The notes: a model not told the origin generated them from the letters alone. DNA of 64,000 nt from Lepidostoma basale (GCA_022606425.2 JAHDVF020000177.1:1488001-1552000), one strand, 5' to 3'. Positions 10,003 through 20,989 are shown, counted from the stretch's first letter. Translations and numbers: made by a program.

Positions 10003-10145
10003 AAGTTTTATTATAACTTATGGGAATGACATGTTTCGCCCTTCTAAGGCGTTATCAAATGTGTCCACGTTTGATAATGTCTTAAAAAGGCGAAACATGT
10101 GGTTGCCATAATAAATAATAAAACTTCTAGAAAACAAACGTTTTC
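10003..10145. mobile_element. Foldback family X with degenerate ribozyme-like core
   Basis: Inverted arms share AAGTTTTATTATAACTTATG-type ends, GGCGAAACATGT and TTGATAA. The core position C3 is T and G8 is A, so hammerhead activity is unlikely. Other X copies show the same GATAA change. The right end carries CTAGAAAACAAACGTTTTCA. Confidence 0.65.
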
Positions 10146-10169
10146 ATTCGTAGTTAGTATGGATTTTTT

Positions 10170-10510
10170 ATATCATTGTTCAAGAAACAATCAATAGAAA
10201 AACATAAATGACTACAATAAACTACAATCCATATTTCATTACATCCAATCCATCCGGTAAATACGATAAAGTATTATAATATAATGTATCAGGATGAATA
10301 ATGCTACTAAAATTGGTTTTCTCTAGTCGATCAAATCTGTGTGTGGATTCCAACCAAAATCAACTTTCAAACAATGTTTTTATCAGCCGTTAGAGGAATA
10401 GTCACATATATTTTCTTCTTCTTATTCTTCTTATAGATCTGATGACTTGTTATTGGTCGCATCTCCGTCCTCCTAGGAATTTGACGGTCAACTCCAGAAT
10501 CACTTCATTT
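10170..10510. other. Mostly unassigned
   Basis: AT-rich; a short piece at ~10383-10410 (GCCGTTAGAGGAATAGTCAC) resembles part of the FB-1 foldback found at 12.2 and 21 kb. No coding. Confidence 0.4.
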
Positions 10511-10519
10511 GTGCGAATC

Positions 10520-11036
10520 TGAGATCAGAATATCGATTTTTAATTGCTATGCAAGCTCCAAATATTCAGCAGTAGCGTTAAAAGCGTACTGCTGTACGGA
10601 TGTGAGACTTGGACATCTACCGCGGACGTTATTAGAAAACTCCAGATGTTTATAAATAGGTGCCTTCGCTCAATATTTAGGATCTATTGGCCCCAAACAG
10701 TGTCAAATGCCGTTCTCTGGACCATGGCAGACGAAAGGCCAATCAGGGAACATGTCGCTAGACGCAAATGGCAGTGGATCGGTCACATTCTGAGACGGAA
10801 CCCGGCTTGCATCGCTCAGAGCGCACTAGACTGGTCCCCTTTGGGGGGAAAGAGGAAGCGAGGCAGACATGGAGCCACCTGGAGAAGAGCCCTGCAGGAC
10901 GAGGTTAAGGCAGCAGGCCTCACTTGGGATGATGTTAGGCATCAGGCATGCGATAGAGTCGGGTGGAAAAGGTTCCTTAAGGCCCTATGCACGACGGAGG
11001 TGTGATAGGACAAAAAGAAGAAGAATAAGAAGAATT
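10520..11036 (+). mobile_element. LINE-B 3' end with long intact C-terminal frame
   Basis: Open frame 10544-11005 (153 residues). Motifs in order: SVLLYGCETW (end of the reverse transcriptase), FINRCLRSIFRIYWP, RKWQWIGHILRRNPACIAQ, GGKRKRGRHGATWRRAL, a final DRVGWKRFL and LCTTEV-stop. It is followed by a short 3' UTR and a GAAGAAGAATAAGAAG tail. This is the C-terminal domain of a non-LTR retrotransposon; the catalytic palm is missing. A second copy lies at 27.4 kb. Confidence 0.85.
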
Positions 11037-11124
11037 GTTATCATATAATGCTTAAACTATTAAACTATTAAACTCTTTTAGAACCTCATTGAGGATATTG
11101 TTCCATCTTCTACGATCCAAAACT

Positions 11125-11480
11125 TTCCATTCCTAACCATCTGTTACTCCCAATTTATCTTTATCAGCCACAGCCGACATTCTTCTTCTCTGATCTTCTT
11201 GGTTTGTAGCAAAGATCTGCATCTCGTTCTCCAATCCATTTGATCCTCCGCAGCCCTCTTCAGCTCCGCGTATGAGACGCAGCTCATTTCCTTGCTTATT
11301 TGCACGAGGTATTCTCGTCGAGGGTTTTCTTTGGAGTTCGTCCCCTCAGTCATCCCCTCCAATACAGAATGGAGAAGGTTTTCATGCTGCGTTATGTGGC
11401 CTATTCAACTGGTCTACCTTTCTTAGATGGTCTCTATAAGATGTCCTCCTTCTTTGAATCTGTTGAGAACCTCGATATTT
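11125..11480 (-). mobile_element. LINE-G C-terminal fragment, decayed
   Basis: The minus strand has MEGMTEGTNS, PRREYLVQI, VSYAELKRAAEDQMDWR and RSLL. This parallels the intact LINE-G end at 38.96-39.20 kb (MEGMTEGTNSRGRPRREYLE, SYADFKRAAQDREEWE). The GRP block is damaged and upstream frames are lost. Confidence 0.7.
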
Positions 11481-11509
11481 GTTGAGAAAAATTAGATACT
11501 CTAGCCTCT

Positions 11510-12008
11510 TTCTCTTTCTTTATGTTTCTTTTAGGCACGATTATTCAACTCAAATAGAATTAGAGTTCCATTGGTCGGGCTTCTAGTAGTCAAAACGCGT
11601 CAATTATTCGAATAAATTAAAAGAAAACAATGGTGAAAGCCAAATGTGACGGAAATCTCATTAACTTGTTAAATGGTCAGAGTAAAGAACGTTTGCTTAG
11701 GATTGAAAGATGTTCAGGCTATTATGCCCATGCGAAACTGTAACATTACATTTGGGGCTATTATTGAACTAAACTGAGTAATAAAATCATTACCGTAGTT
11801 CTCTAACTCAATATCTTAAAATAACTTTGGGGCTCTGACCAGATGTCTAACCGAAGTTTATCGTCGGATTTTAATGAGTTTGACGATTTTAGTATTAAAA
11901 CAGCGATGGCCAATCTTTTCTACCTGCATTTTTGAACCAACAAATTTGAAACTGTGCCAACATTTTTTTTGATTCTTGGTTAAATTTTAATTACTAATCG
12001 CCGTTTAT
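11510..12008. other. No recognised feature
   Basis: Unassigned AT-rich sequence between two LINE fragments. Confidence 0.45.
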
Positions 12009-12198
12009 TCGAAGAAGAAGGTAGAAATGATGGACTGTCACTCTGTTTTGTCCTATAATACTTCTTTCATGGCACGCACTATTAAAATATGATTGATTTG
12101 ATGGCTCTATATTCTCCAAATGCTTGATTTCTTGCTCCCATCACATCGTTCACGGATATTTTTTATTCACTATTTCTTTATTAATTCTTTCCATGTGT
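12009..12198 (-). mobile_element. LINE-A 3' fragment, strongly decayed
   Basis: Antisense order of LINE-A marks can be followed: GAAATGATGGACTGTCAC (tail-proximal), GATTGATTTGATGG, CACATCGTTCACGG and TTCTTTCCATGTGTGGA. Deletions remove the repeat-unit structure and much of the coding. Confidence 0.6.
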
Positions 12199-12590
12199 GG
12201 ACTTGGATCTTCTGGCTTACAGAGGTTCAGCTCTTGAGACAATTCCTTTTACGTCTGATGGGAATATTGTTGGAAAGGTGATTTGGTGGGTTGTTGGTTT
12301 ATGTAGGGCTTGATTTGTGTGGCCCGGAGTGTTCCTCTGAAGTAAAATCGATTTTGGGCGCATGTGGGGGCCACCCCACAATAAAAGACCTCTCAAATTA
12401 CGACCCAAACACCTCCAGCCGCCACAAGCGCCCAAAATCGATCCTCCTTCTAAGGAACACTCCGGGCCACACAAATCATGCCCCCGCATAAACTAACAAC
12501 CCACCAAATCACCTTCCAATAATATTCCCATCAGACGTAAGAGGAATAGCCACACGAGCTGAATCTCTGTAAGCCAGAAGATCCAAGTCC
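12199..12590. mobile_element. Foldback element FB-1
   Basis: Inverted arms of ~165 bp begin GGACTTGGATCTTCTGGCTT on the left and end with its complement on the right. Both arms include GGGTTGTTGGTTTATG-/CATAAACTAACAACCC-like and TTGTGTGGCCCGGAGTGTTC-type blocks. The unique centre spans ~12372-12424. Single-arm copies occur at 20.99-21.18 and 21.34-21.44 kb. No coding. Confidence 0.75.
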
Positions 12591-12599
12591 AATCCAAGT

Positions 12600-12820
12600 C
12601 CACATATGATCGGTAGATTGACTGTGCCAAAACGCTATCCAAGCACAAATGTTTGGCGACCGAGCCTTCGCGGTAGAGGGCCCTTCAGCCTGGAACAGTC
12701 TTCCAGCAGACCTTAAGTGCATTGAGAATCAATCAGAGTTTAGATCGAGACTCAAAACGCACCTTTTCAAATTATCATTTCCTGACAGGAAGGGCTGATC
12801 GACTTCGTCAGGTGTTATCA
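12600..12820 (+). mobile_element. LINE-L (CR1/L2-like) C-terminal fragment
   Basis: The plus strand encodes FGDRAFAVEGPSAWNSLPAD, then L..IENQSEFRSRLKTHLFKL and a stop. The motif (G.RAF...GP..WN.LP......F...LKTHLF) is the standard C-terminal end of CR1/L2-type non-LTR reverse transcriptases. Everything upstream is missing. Confidence 0.75.
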
Positions 12821-13562
12821 TTATTAATATTATTCGTACATTACGTCGTTATCATTATTAATATTATTATTATCTCGTTGAAAAAACGGAGCATCTTCCA
12901 CAGCGCCCTTGATATGAGGAATTCATAAAAATGGCGCTCTATAAATTATCCAATTTATTATTATTTTATACCTCTATCTAACAATCTTTCCACCATCCAC
13001 TCGTTCTATATACATTAAAAAAAGTTTGTTATGCACTGTACATCGCACGTGCGTTAAAGCGATCTTGTTTTTGTAGCATTAATATTACTCACGTCCTTCA
13101 TATGTCAGCTTCGCGATCCGCCACCGCGGCTAGCGGGTTAACATTGAGATAAATTATATACAATGAAGTAATAACATTTTAAATTTCATCAATATTTATT
13201 ATCATGTTTTGGTAAAGAAATAAGAAATATTATTGTGTATCGAAAATGTTTTCCAAAACAGAAATCTGTCTCTAGATATAGATCCTCTGACGTTCGAGAG
13301 CCATCTCGGAGCTATCAGGCTGAACGCTCGGCTCCTTAATATGAAAAACACGATTTTTTATTCATTTGGATGGTAAACATAGCTATATAAAATTTGTGAC
13401 AGCTCTTTGGCGAGCAGCGACACACATCGACGCACACGATATAAAAATAATGCTGCGTGTGTATTCGTGACTGCTAGCGGGCTGAAATGAGGGGTTCACA
13501 ACGTTTTCTAAATCAAAAATAATAATAAAAAATGGCTTTGATGAGTGCGTAGAAAAGAAATC
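12821..13562. other. No recognised feature
   Basis: LINE-L 3' UTR probably extends a little into this stretch. The rest is unassigned AT-rich sequence with short CpG-containing patches. Confidence 0.4.
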
Positions 13563-14345
13563 GAAAGATCAAATCAAATCAAATCAAATTAGTTTATTTT
13601 CTCAAAAGGTATTACAAACATTTTTTATAGTTTAAGACATCTATTGAGAACAGGTAAAATATAATAAATATAAATAATACCGGGAACGCATGAGAGATGG
13701 TTCGACATTAGGAATAAAAGATACTCTCCAAAGTCAAGAGTATTTGTCTTCTGAACGTACTTTCAAGAATATGAAAGACATCGATCTCCGAAGCGATCAT
13801 GTTCAGCAGTTTGATTGCTCTCCCCACCGGCATTACCAGAGGCAAGTTGGTTCTGCATGCTGGGAGATAAAACAATCTGTGTCGAAGATAACCATCCGGA
13901 ACATAAAGATGGTTAGCCTCCAAGATGACGGAATTCTCAAAGAATCCCCTGATAAGTCTGAAGAAATGGGTAAGTGTGCACCCATCGCCCTAGAGGAAAG
14001 CAGTGGGATAAAGTCACGGATAGCTCCCAAACTTCCTCATGTGGTGATATCTCAGAAATCTTTTCTGAACCCTCTCTAACATGAGTGAGTATCTCGCCTC
14101 GTGGGGACTTCATATCACCGAGCCACAATCGAGCCGGCTCCGGACCAATGAGTTATACAAAATTCGCAAAACATAGGGATTCTTGAAAACTCTACCAGTT
14201 CGGAGAATAAATCCCAACCTTTTCAGTGCAACTCCACATATTCTCTGGATGTGAGCATGGAAAGTCAGCCTACTTTCATAAACAATACCAAGATCCTTTA
14301 TCGTTGAAACACGCTTCAGATCTAGAAACGTAGAAGATAACAACA
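13563..14345 (-). mobile_element. LINE-K (jockey-like) 3' end
   Basis: On the minus strand: VSTIKDLGIVYESRLTFHAH, ALKRLGFILR and LYNSLVRSRLDCGSVI (14110-14343), typical of the thumb region after the reverse-transcriptase palm in jockey-related LINEs. After frameshifts come YVPDGYLRHRLFYLPACRTN and GRAIKLLNMIASEIDVF (13708-13923). It ends with a 3' UTR containing AATAAACTAATTTGA and a (TTTGA)n tail at 13563-13590. At least two frameshifts make it dead. Confidence 0.85.
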
Positions 14346-14497
14346 GCAGTATTGATATCGAATTCGATCAAGACAACGGAAACGATATTAATGCTATTAC
14401 TAACAGACAAAGAGCATGGTTACATCAAGACAACCAGTACGATGCAAGCTTGCATTCGATAATAAAATAATAGAACAAGTGGTACTTAGGTGTTGAT

Positions 14498-15062
14498 GTA
14501 TTGATCAAAAGAAGGGTTGGTGCTAGGAATAAAATAAATGGCGCACTCGAAGTCATTACTGCAAATAGAAATATATCCACAGAAGCAAAGATGAGTTCAA
14601 GTGCCAACCCTCATGTATGGAAGTGAAGCTTGGAGCTGGCAAAAGAAGGATGAAAGCAGGATAAACGCCGTAGAAATGAGATCACTAAGAAGAATGTGCG
14701 GGAAAACGTTGTATGATAGAATACCGAACGATGAAATAAGAAAGAAATGTAAGGCAGATGACTGCATCATGGATAAAATTAAAAAAGGATCCCTGAGATG
14801 GTTTGGACATACGGAAAGAATGGATGAGAGTAGAATGGTTAAAAAGTTGTATACAAGCAGCGTGAGTGGAAAAAGAAGCCGAGGACGACCGAGGAAAACA
14901 TTACTAAAAGGTGGCCACATTCGAAGTCGGAATAATCGACGTGCGTGCATGGTACGATGTATGAATGTAAAGGAAGCCCGAGAGGTATGCCAGGATAGAG
15001 CATTGTGGCGATCCATCCTCTCTGCCTACCCCTCCGGGGAATTGGCGTGATGTTTAGTTAAT
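14498..15062 (+). mobile_element. LINE-A 3' end (subfamily A2)
   Basis: A 149-residue frame (14601-15050) begins PTLMYGSEAWSWQKKDESRI, then SLRRMCGKTLYDRIPNDEIR, RWFGHTERMDESRMVKKLYT, RGRPRKT and SAYPSGELA-stop. About 30 bp around WHDQINQLL are deleted in frame. The upstream part (14500-14600) matches the GVDVLIKRRVGARNKINGAL region in another frame. The tail is GGCGTGATGTTTAGTTAATT. Confidence 0.85.
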
Positions 15063-15597
15063 TAGGTGTTGATGTAGGTATCAAGCAGCAGTGACCTCTA
15101 CGGATGAAATAAGTGAATTAACAAACAGGGCCGCCGTTGTGGCTGGCTGTTTGACGAATGCTGTTTGGAAAAATAAAAATATGCTAAAGGAGAACAAAAC
15201 TCAAATCTACAAGACATGCGTACGTCCTATAATGACATATGGAATAGAAACAAGAGCTGACACCATCATAACAAAAGGCCTCCTAAGAACTACAGAAATG
15301 AAGACTCTCCGATCCGTTGCGGGAACGACACTCCGAGACAAAATTCGAAATTCTGAAATAAGAAAGATCTGCAATGTAGAAGATGTCGTGCGACGGGGAA
15401 GACTGAGAAGAAGCTACTGGAGAGATCATGTTGAAATAGTGATAAATATAGCCGCAAATAAAGTACCAATAGGAAATCGACCTGCAGGAAGACCACCTAA
15501 AAGATGGCGAGACAGTTGGACATCTGCATCCCAGGAACAGGCTCCGAGAAATAACAGGACACAGTCCTAAAAAAAGCAGAAGAAGAATAAGACTAAC
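15063..15597 (+). mobile_element. LINE-C 3' end with near-intact C-terminal frame
   Basis: Frame 15091-15570 (159 residues): LTNRAAVVAGCLTNAVWKNK, IYKTCVRPIMTYGIETRADT, TEMKTLRSVAGTTLRDKIRN, VEDVVRRGRLRRSYWRDHVE, RPAGRPPKRWRDSWTSAS. This is a well-preserved LINE C-terminal domain, 5'-truncated just after the reverse-transcriptase palm. It ends with GCAGAAGAAGAATAAG. It sits head to tail behind a LINE-A copy. Confidence 0.85.
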
Positions 15598-16202
15598 ATG
15601 GCAGATGATAGAAAATATGAAAAGCATAACGAGGTCAAAAGAAATATCATCAGCGACAACTGCGTATTCAATGATGACCGATTCGACGAGTGTGAAGATG
15701 AAAATAGTGATAACGAAGAAGAAGAACAAGAAGACACTGTTGATAACGACAACTATAGAGATACGTTCTTTCGACCGAGAAACGAAATATAATAGGTAAT
15801 GTGTTTTATTATTTTAAATAATAAATTTTGTGTGTATAAGGAGATGGGAGGGACTGTAGCTTCTGCACACAAATTACATTTGTAATTAGCTGTCGTCCGA
15901 AACACAAACATAGCTTAAAATAACCTTTTTCGATGAAATTTTGTAAAGATTTATTTTTATACGAAAGGGTGTATTTTTAAAAAATCTATTACTTTCAGTG
16001 AAATCGTATTCAATTATACTTGCCGATTTCTAAAGCAATGTTTTTAATGCAAAAAAAATCAGACCCAGCATGCTGTAATTTTTTTTATCATACAATTTTG
16101 TTTGCGTATTTTTTATAAATTAAATTTGTTTCAGAGATTTTTTTATATAACACATTTTCATACAAACCAATCTACAACCTTACAAACCTATTTTTAAATG
16201 AA
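15598..16202. other. Unassigned; acidic chance frame
   Basis: An Asp/Glu-rich 64-codon frame (15598-15792) follows the LINE-C tail. It shows no domain and probably comes from GAA-rich low-complexity DNA. The rest is AT-rich and unassigned. Confidence 0.4.
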
Positions 16203-16545
16203 TAGCAGAGCGGATGGACCGCCACACAGTTCCATTCCGACATAACTCTCGCGCATCGTGTCACGTGCACTCGTCGATTGTTTGACTCGTTGACTTTAAT
16301 ATTTGATTAATATGATCAGGCCACGTTTTCCTCGGGCGTATTCGGCTTATTTTTTCATTCACATTGTTTAACTGTTTTTGAAACAAGATATAATATAAAA
16401 ATTGTCATCCATTCTTTCCATATGTCTAAACCATTTTAGTGACCCTTTCTTAATTTAATTCATGACGCAATTATTCACCTTAAATTTCTTTGATATTGCT
16501 TCGTTAGGTATTATATTACATATTCTATCAATTTAATTCTTTGAG
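16203..16545 (-). mobile_element. LINE-A 3' fragment, decayed
   Basis: The antisense LINE-A order is readable: GCGGATGGACCGCCACACAG, TTTGATTAATATGATCAGGC, CACGTTTTCCTCGGGCG, CCATTCTTTCCATATGTC, ACCATTTTAGTGACCCTTTC. A ~35-bp foreign stretch sits near 16380 and no tail is present. Confidence 0.7.
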
Positions 16546-16621
16546 CGAAATCAAAATTATCGATGTGTGTATAATTATATTAAAGACCTAAAATTAGTAT
16601 GTAGGTATAATTATATTAAAG

Positions 16622-17140
16622 CCCTTAAATTAGTAGTAGTAGCGAATGAAAGTGTTACGAACAAAATAATGAAAGGGTCGTTAAGATGGTTTGGACACAT
16701 GGAAAGAATGAGTGAAGTGAGAATGGTGAAGAAGTTATATGTAAACGACGTGAACGTTCGATACACTGACTACCATACCGAAGGTTCCGGGTTCGATTCC
16801 CGGCGCTGGCAGTGTGATTGTCAGACTGTCTTTGGTCTGGTGTAGAAATCTCGTGACAATAAAATGGCGATAGATTAGCTACCTATCACATGTCACTAGA
16901 ATCCATATATTAGCTAAAAACATATTGTACTCGTATACAGTAATTGGGTTCAAGCGACCTGTTGTATTAAAAAAAAACTAAAACGTGGCACAATCAAATC
17001 AATCAAATATTGAATATCGGTCACGTGAGGAGTCGGAGAAATCGACGTGCATGCATGACAAGATATATGAATGTAGAGGAAGCGAGAGAAGTATGTCAGG
17101 ACAGAACAGTGTGGCGGTCCATTCTTTCTGCCTACATAAA
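16622..17140 (+). mobile_element. LINE-A 3' fragment split by a SINE
   Basis: The first part (16622-16755) encodes NKIMKGSLRWFGHMERMSEV and VKKLYVNDVN. The second (16979-17140) resumes at KTWHNQINQILNIGHVRSRR, MTRYMNVEEAREVCQDRTVW. About 27 bp around the RGRPR codons were lost at the SINE junction. The 3' end stops at TCTTTCTGCCTA, before the usual tail. Confidence 0.8.
16756..16978 (+). mobile_element. SINE1 (tRNA-derived), 5'-truncated
   Basis: B box GGTTCGATTCC-like at ~16789-16800 after GAAGGTTCCG. Then come the body (GTGTGATTGTC, GTCTTTGGTCTGGTGTAGAA, AAAATGGCGATAGATTAGCT) and a 3' end GGGTTCAAGCGACCTGTTGT with an A-run. The A-box segment is mostly missing. It interrupts LINE-A. Confidence 0.8.
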
Positions 17141-17639
17141 TTAGTAAAATTAGTAACAAAACAAATGGAATTATGATTGAACGCGACAAGTTAATTTTCT
17201 TTCGAATATTGCTTGACCATTTTTTTGTTTACCTTTTTTTTTTGTTTACACTGAGCTTATTCCAACCCCATTACACATTCGATGTAAATATTTCATCATC
17301 CTTCAAGTTAGTTCTTGAATCTATGTACCTACTTTCTCAACAAAAGTTATTGTGTTCTGTATTGACAAGTCCTGGCTATTGACAATTGAACGTCGTTATT
17401 TATGGCCCTTACTTTGTTTTCTAAAAAAGGATAGGCAGGACTCCTATATAACAGCTAATGATTAGGTTTAAATGGTGACTCAGTAAAATAGAACAAAATA
17501 CTTAATTTTGTAAGACATAAAATAAAATCTGCCACACATTTTTATTAATCTATTCAATATTTATAAAGAACAGATAATATCAATGCCGCATTAGGAAATA
17601 TCAATAATCAAAATAAAATAATAAAATTAGCTATCTTAC
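17141..17639. other. No recognised feature
   Basis: AT-rich unassigned sequence; no supportable gene. Confidence 0.45.
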
Positions 17640-18012
17640 CCCAACCGTACAAGCATACAGACAAACAAAACAAATGGACATACCAGACCTGACCAAATTC
17701 GAGATCTTAAAAATTGTACACAGAGTGACCATGGAAGAGACAACAGACAGCAGCTACAAATTAACCAAAAAATCAGACGTACACAGACACTGGACCAGGA
17801 ACTGTGACAGATATCACTTACCGAATGCACGAACTAAGACAGGACAATCAAGGATATTGAACAATGGACTGAAACTTTACAATGAACTACCAAAAGAAAC
17901 AAGGACTACAAATCAATTTAAAATACACCTGAAACATTATATAATTAGAAGTAAGATCCAAAAATGTGTCCATATTACCCAATTGTTTTTTTTTTAATAA
18001 ATTAAAAAAAAA
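17640..18012 (+). mobile_element. LINE-M C-terminal fragment
   Basis: Frame 17674-17997: SYKLTKKSDVHRHWTRNCDR, YHLPNARTKTGQSRILNNGL, KLYNELPKETRTTNQFKIHL and KHYIIR. The VHRH.TR, LP...T..G....N.G...YN.LP and F...LK.Y motifs close the protein of a jockey/CR1-like LINE. It ends with a T-run and A-run. A single open frame suggests a fairly young fragment. Confidence 0.75.
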
Positions 18013-18185
18013 ATCTCCTATCTGGGGTTCTGAAGACCCTTTCTAGGGAGGCAGTTCTTAATCATAGTTTAATACAACCATTTTATAGTCAAGAATCATA
18101 ATATAATATAAAAAAGAAACAATAGAAATACTTGGCTAATAACACATTTACTTAAAAAATTTAAATACTTGAATTTATGAAAATA

Positions 18186-18627
18186 AAAATAAAAAGACTT
18201 GAATTTAGGCCTATAATGACGAAACCGGAAGAAAATACGGAATCGAAACAAGAGCAGACACTGTCAGAACCAAACATCTCAAGAGTAGCAGAAATGAGAG
18301 CATTGCGACCTATTGTGGAGAGAACCCTTAGAGATAGGATACCCAATGAAGAAATTCGAAAATCCTGCAAAATTTAAGACATAGTGAGATGGAGTAGGCA
18401 GAGAAGACGATTCTGGAGGGACCACATCTAGAAAACGGATCCAGCAAGAATTCCTAAGATCGTGATGTAAGAGACTACAGAGGGCCGTCGACCACCAGGA
18501 CGACCACCAAAGAGATGAAGAGAAGGCTGGTCGTCTTCATCACAGAAAGAAAGTTGATATCCTCTCCATCTATCATAAACAGATCACAAGATCTACAATC
18601 AGAAGAAGAAGAACAGGAAGAAGAATT
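18186..18627 (+). mobile_element. LINE-C 3' end, decayed
   Basis: The plus strand shows RPIMTKPEENTESKQEQTLS, EMRALRPIVERTLRDRIPNE, a stop replacing the next residues, then RRFWRDHI, and GCCGTCGACCACCAGGACGA (RPPGRPP). It ends in an AGAAGAAGAAGAACAGG tail. It is very similar to the copy at 36.5-36.9 kb, including the closing region. Confidence 0.8.
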
Positions 18628-18648
18628 TATTTATGTTTTAAACTCTCT

Positions 18649-18940
18649 AACTAACTAACTAACCATCACGCCGTTTCCTCGAAGGGGCAGGCAAAAAGAA
18701 TGGACCGCCACAATTTTCTTTCTCGACATATTTCTCTCGCATCTTCAAGATTTATAAATCGTGTCATGCACGCAAATCTATATCTCCGACTTACGGGCCA
18801 ACATTAAATATTTGATGAATTTGATCGTGCTACGTTTTTCTTGGTGTGCCTCTATTTCTAGTTCGATTTACACCGTTAACGTGTACTTTTTTCATTCATT
18901 CTTTCCACGTGTCTAAACCATCTTAATGTTCAGTTCCTTC
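18649..18940 (-). mobile_element. LINE-A 3' fragment
   Basis: Complement of (TTAG)n (CTAACTAACTAACC), the CCTCGAAGGGGCAGGC motif, and antisense coding for the MTRFINLEDARE-like, TRNRGTPRKT-like and FRHVERM-like regions. Frameshifts are present. Confidence 0.75.
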
Positions 18941-20270
18941 AAAATAAAAATAGTATTATACTTAGCTATACTTTTATACGACCGTTGTGTTAAAAAAAAT
19001 GCGGTATAGAAATATGTGCATGGTTCTTTTGTTCGCTTAAAAATAATTCTTACATGAATCTTGTTCGAAATTTCAAATAATTTAAAAGATTCTATTGAGT
19101 TTCCAGTTGGAGAGGTAAAACTATTATATTTCATTGGTTATTTTCCTATTTGGATACGACTGTATAAAATATTTAGAAGCAAGAAGTATATATAAAATGA
19201 ACATTTTATTCTTGTAATACGTGAGCCGCTGTTAAAGACCAATGCCGTAAACAGTGTAATAAGTATTCTATCTATATGGTGTATTATATACAATGTAAGT
19301 ACATAATTTGTGTCATCGAGTAGCGTCGAACTCCGCGTCAAGCCGAGTTTAGCGATGTCGTCGAGTCCATTTAGTTTTGCCAATTATTCCTGGCGAACCC
19401 GTGCAGAGATCTACACTGGGAATTAATAAAACAATTTACTCTAATCTAGCACACATGCAGTGAATTTCATACTGCGCGAATGGCTCCGTAGGATGTCGGA
19501 ATGATTTTATAATTTCAGCTAAGCCGTATTAATACACGCTGTATTTAAAGTTGTATGTGTTTATGTAGTCGAGAAACAAGGAACAATAAATTTAAAAGCT
19601 GCGAGTGTATTGGTGCGCGTCAAACTGGTTTGTGTACATATTGTTCCGCTGTATTGGAAAACACATGTTCTTTGCGCATGTGTGAATAAAACACTTCGTA
19701 CATAAACAGTAGAATAGGGGCTTAACTTGCAACGAATTCATACTGACTAGTATAAAAAAAATATGCGTTTTATTTGTCGGTGTATCTTATCGGCCAGATT
19801 TTGACAGGCCAGCTGTATCGCTATACCGCTGTCAGCCAGCGGATTGTAAACAGGGCACAGATTTAGAATTCACTTTGTTAGCGACATCTATTGAAAAAAG
19901 ATTATGCTAAAATGTTTTTTTTAATGATAATGCAGTTTTCCTTTATGTTACGTAAATTATAACACAGATGTCTCTATAATATGAAAACTTCATTAAATAT
20001 TGTTGCTTGATTTGGTTTTGACCGTAAAATAGTTAAGTGTGACTTATATATTTTTTTAAAATGAAAAAGCTGGAAATTAACAAAAACAGTTTTGGGCCAA
20101 ATTTTCAGCTCAAACAGATAATCCCCGATCATTATAATATTACTCATAATTTATTAGTAAGAAAAGAAAGTTAAGATGTTTATAAGACACATTATATATA
20201 TATTTTTCATTCAATCCTAGGGATTGGTTTGCACCAAAGTCTATAAACATATTTCTCGTTGTTTTCATCA
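18941..20270. other. No recognised feature
   Basis: A 1.3-kb stretch of lower repeat content. No splice-plausible coding or RNA gene is evident. It may be ancestral unique sequence. Confidence 0.45.
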
Positions 20271-20274
20271 TTTT

Positions 20275-20488
20275 TGTACACAACAGGTTATTTGAACCCA
20301 AATACATTTTTAGCTATTGATTCTCGTGCCATGTGATAGGTAGCTTGTCTATAGTCATTTTTATTTTCACGTGAATTCTACTAGGGCAAAGACAACGTGA
20401 TTTTTTTCCACATTGTCATCGCCGGGAATCGAACCCGAGACCTTCGGAAGGTAGTTATGGCTATTGCCACTCTGCCACTAAGGCTGAC
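20275..20488 (-). mobile_element. SINE1 (tRNA-derived), nearly complete
   Basis: On the minus strand: A-box-like AGTGGCAGAGTGGCAATAGC, B-box-like GGGTTCGATTCCCGG, CACGTTGTC, CTAGTAGAATTCACGTGAAA, ATCACATGGCACGAGAATCA and the 3' end GGGTTCAAATAACCTGTTGT. It has the standard composite structure of a tRNA head plus a unique body. Confidence 0.85.
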
Positions 20489-20517
20489 ATTTATATATGA
20501 GCTGTAAATGTAGTTTA

Positions 20518-20805
20518 CTTACTAACTAACTAACCATCACGCCGTTTCTACGAAGGGGTAGGCAGAGAAAAATGACTCGAAATATGCATGCTCGTCGATT
20601 GTTCTGACAATGAATGTGGCCGCCTTTTAGCATTTGATTAATTTGGTAATGCCATGCGTTCCTTGGTAATCCACGGTTACTATTCCTACTCACACTGCTT
20701 GTATACATCATTTTAACCATTCTTCTCTTATCCGTTCTCGTTCCGTATGTACAAACCATCTCAGGGATCCTTTTTTAATTTTACTTATGATACAATCATG
20801 AGAAT
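20518..20805 (-). mobile_element. LINE-A 3' fragment (A2)
   Basis: It starts with the complement of the (TTAG)n tail and GTTTCTACGAAGGGGTAGGC. The minus strand encodes NRRACIF, GGHIHCQN, NQMLKGG, RGLPRNAWHYQIN and MMYTSSVSRNSNRG. It is truncated before the SLRRMC region. Confidence 0.75.
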
Positions 20806-20889
20806 ATTTATTTTTATAGATCTTAATTTCCTTAGATGAAAGAAGCTACTGCTGACTGTTTTATTGTTTTGAGTTTTCAATGAAAGATC

Positions 20890-20975
20890 AGTCTCTGGAC
20901 GAATTGCCGGAAATCAAACCCGAGAGCTTCGGGGAGGCAGCAATGCACTTACCACTCGGTCACGAAGGTATTTGG
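20890..20975 (-). mobile_element. SINE3-like tRNA-derived head
   Basis: On the minus strand: CTTCGTGACCGAGTGGTAAG (A-box-like), GAAGCTCTCGGGTTTGATTT (B-box-like). The layout matches a tRNA head but the sequence differs from SINE1 and SINE2. The body is short or lost. Confidence 0.5.
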
Positions 20976-20989
20976 TTGACGGTTGGCAC

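Noticed and set aside
15598..15792. Acidic protein-coding gene
   Set aside because: Low-complexity Asp/Glu codons following a (GAA)n LINE tail, with an overlapping alternative frame and no domain.
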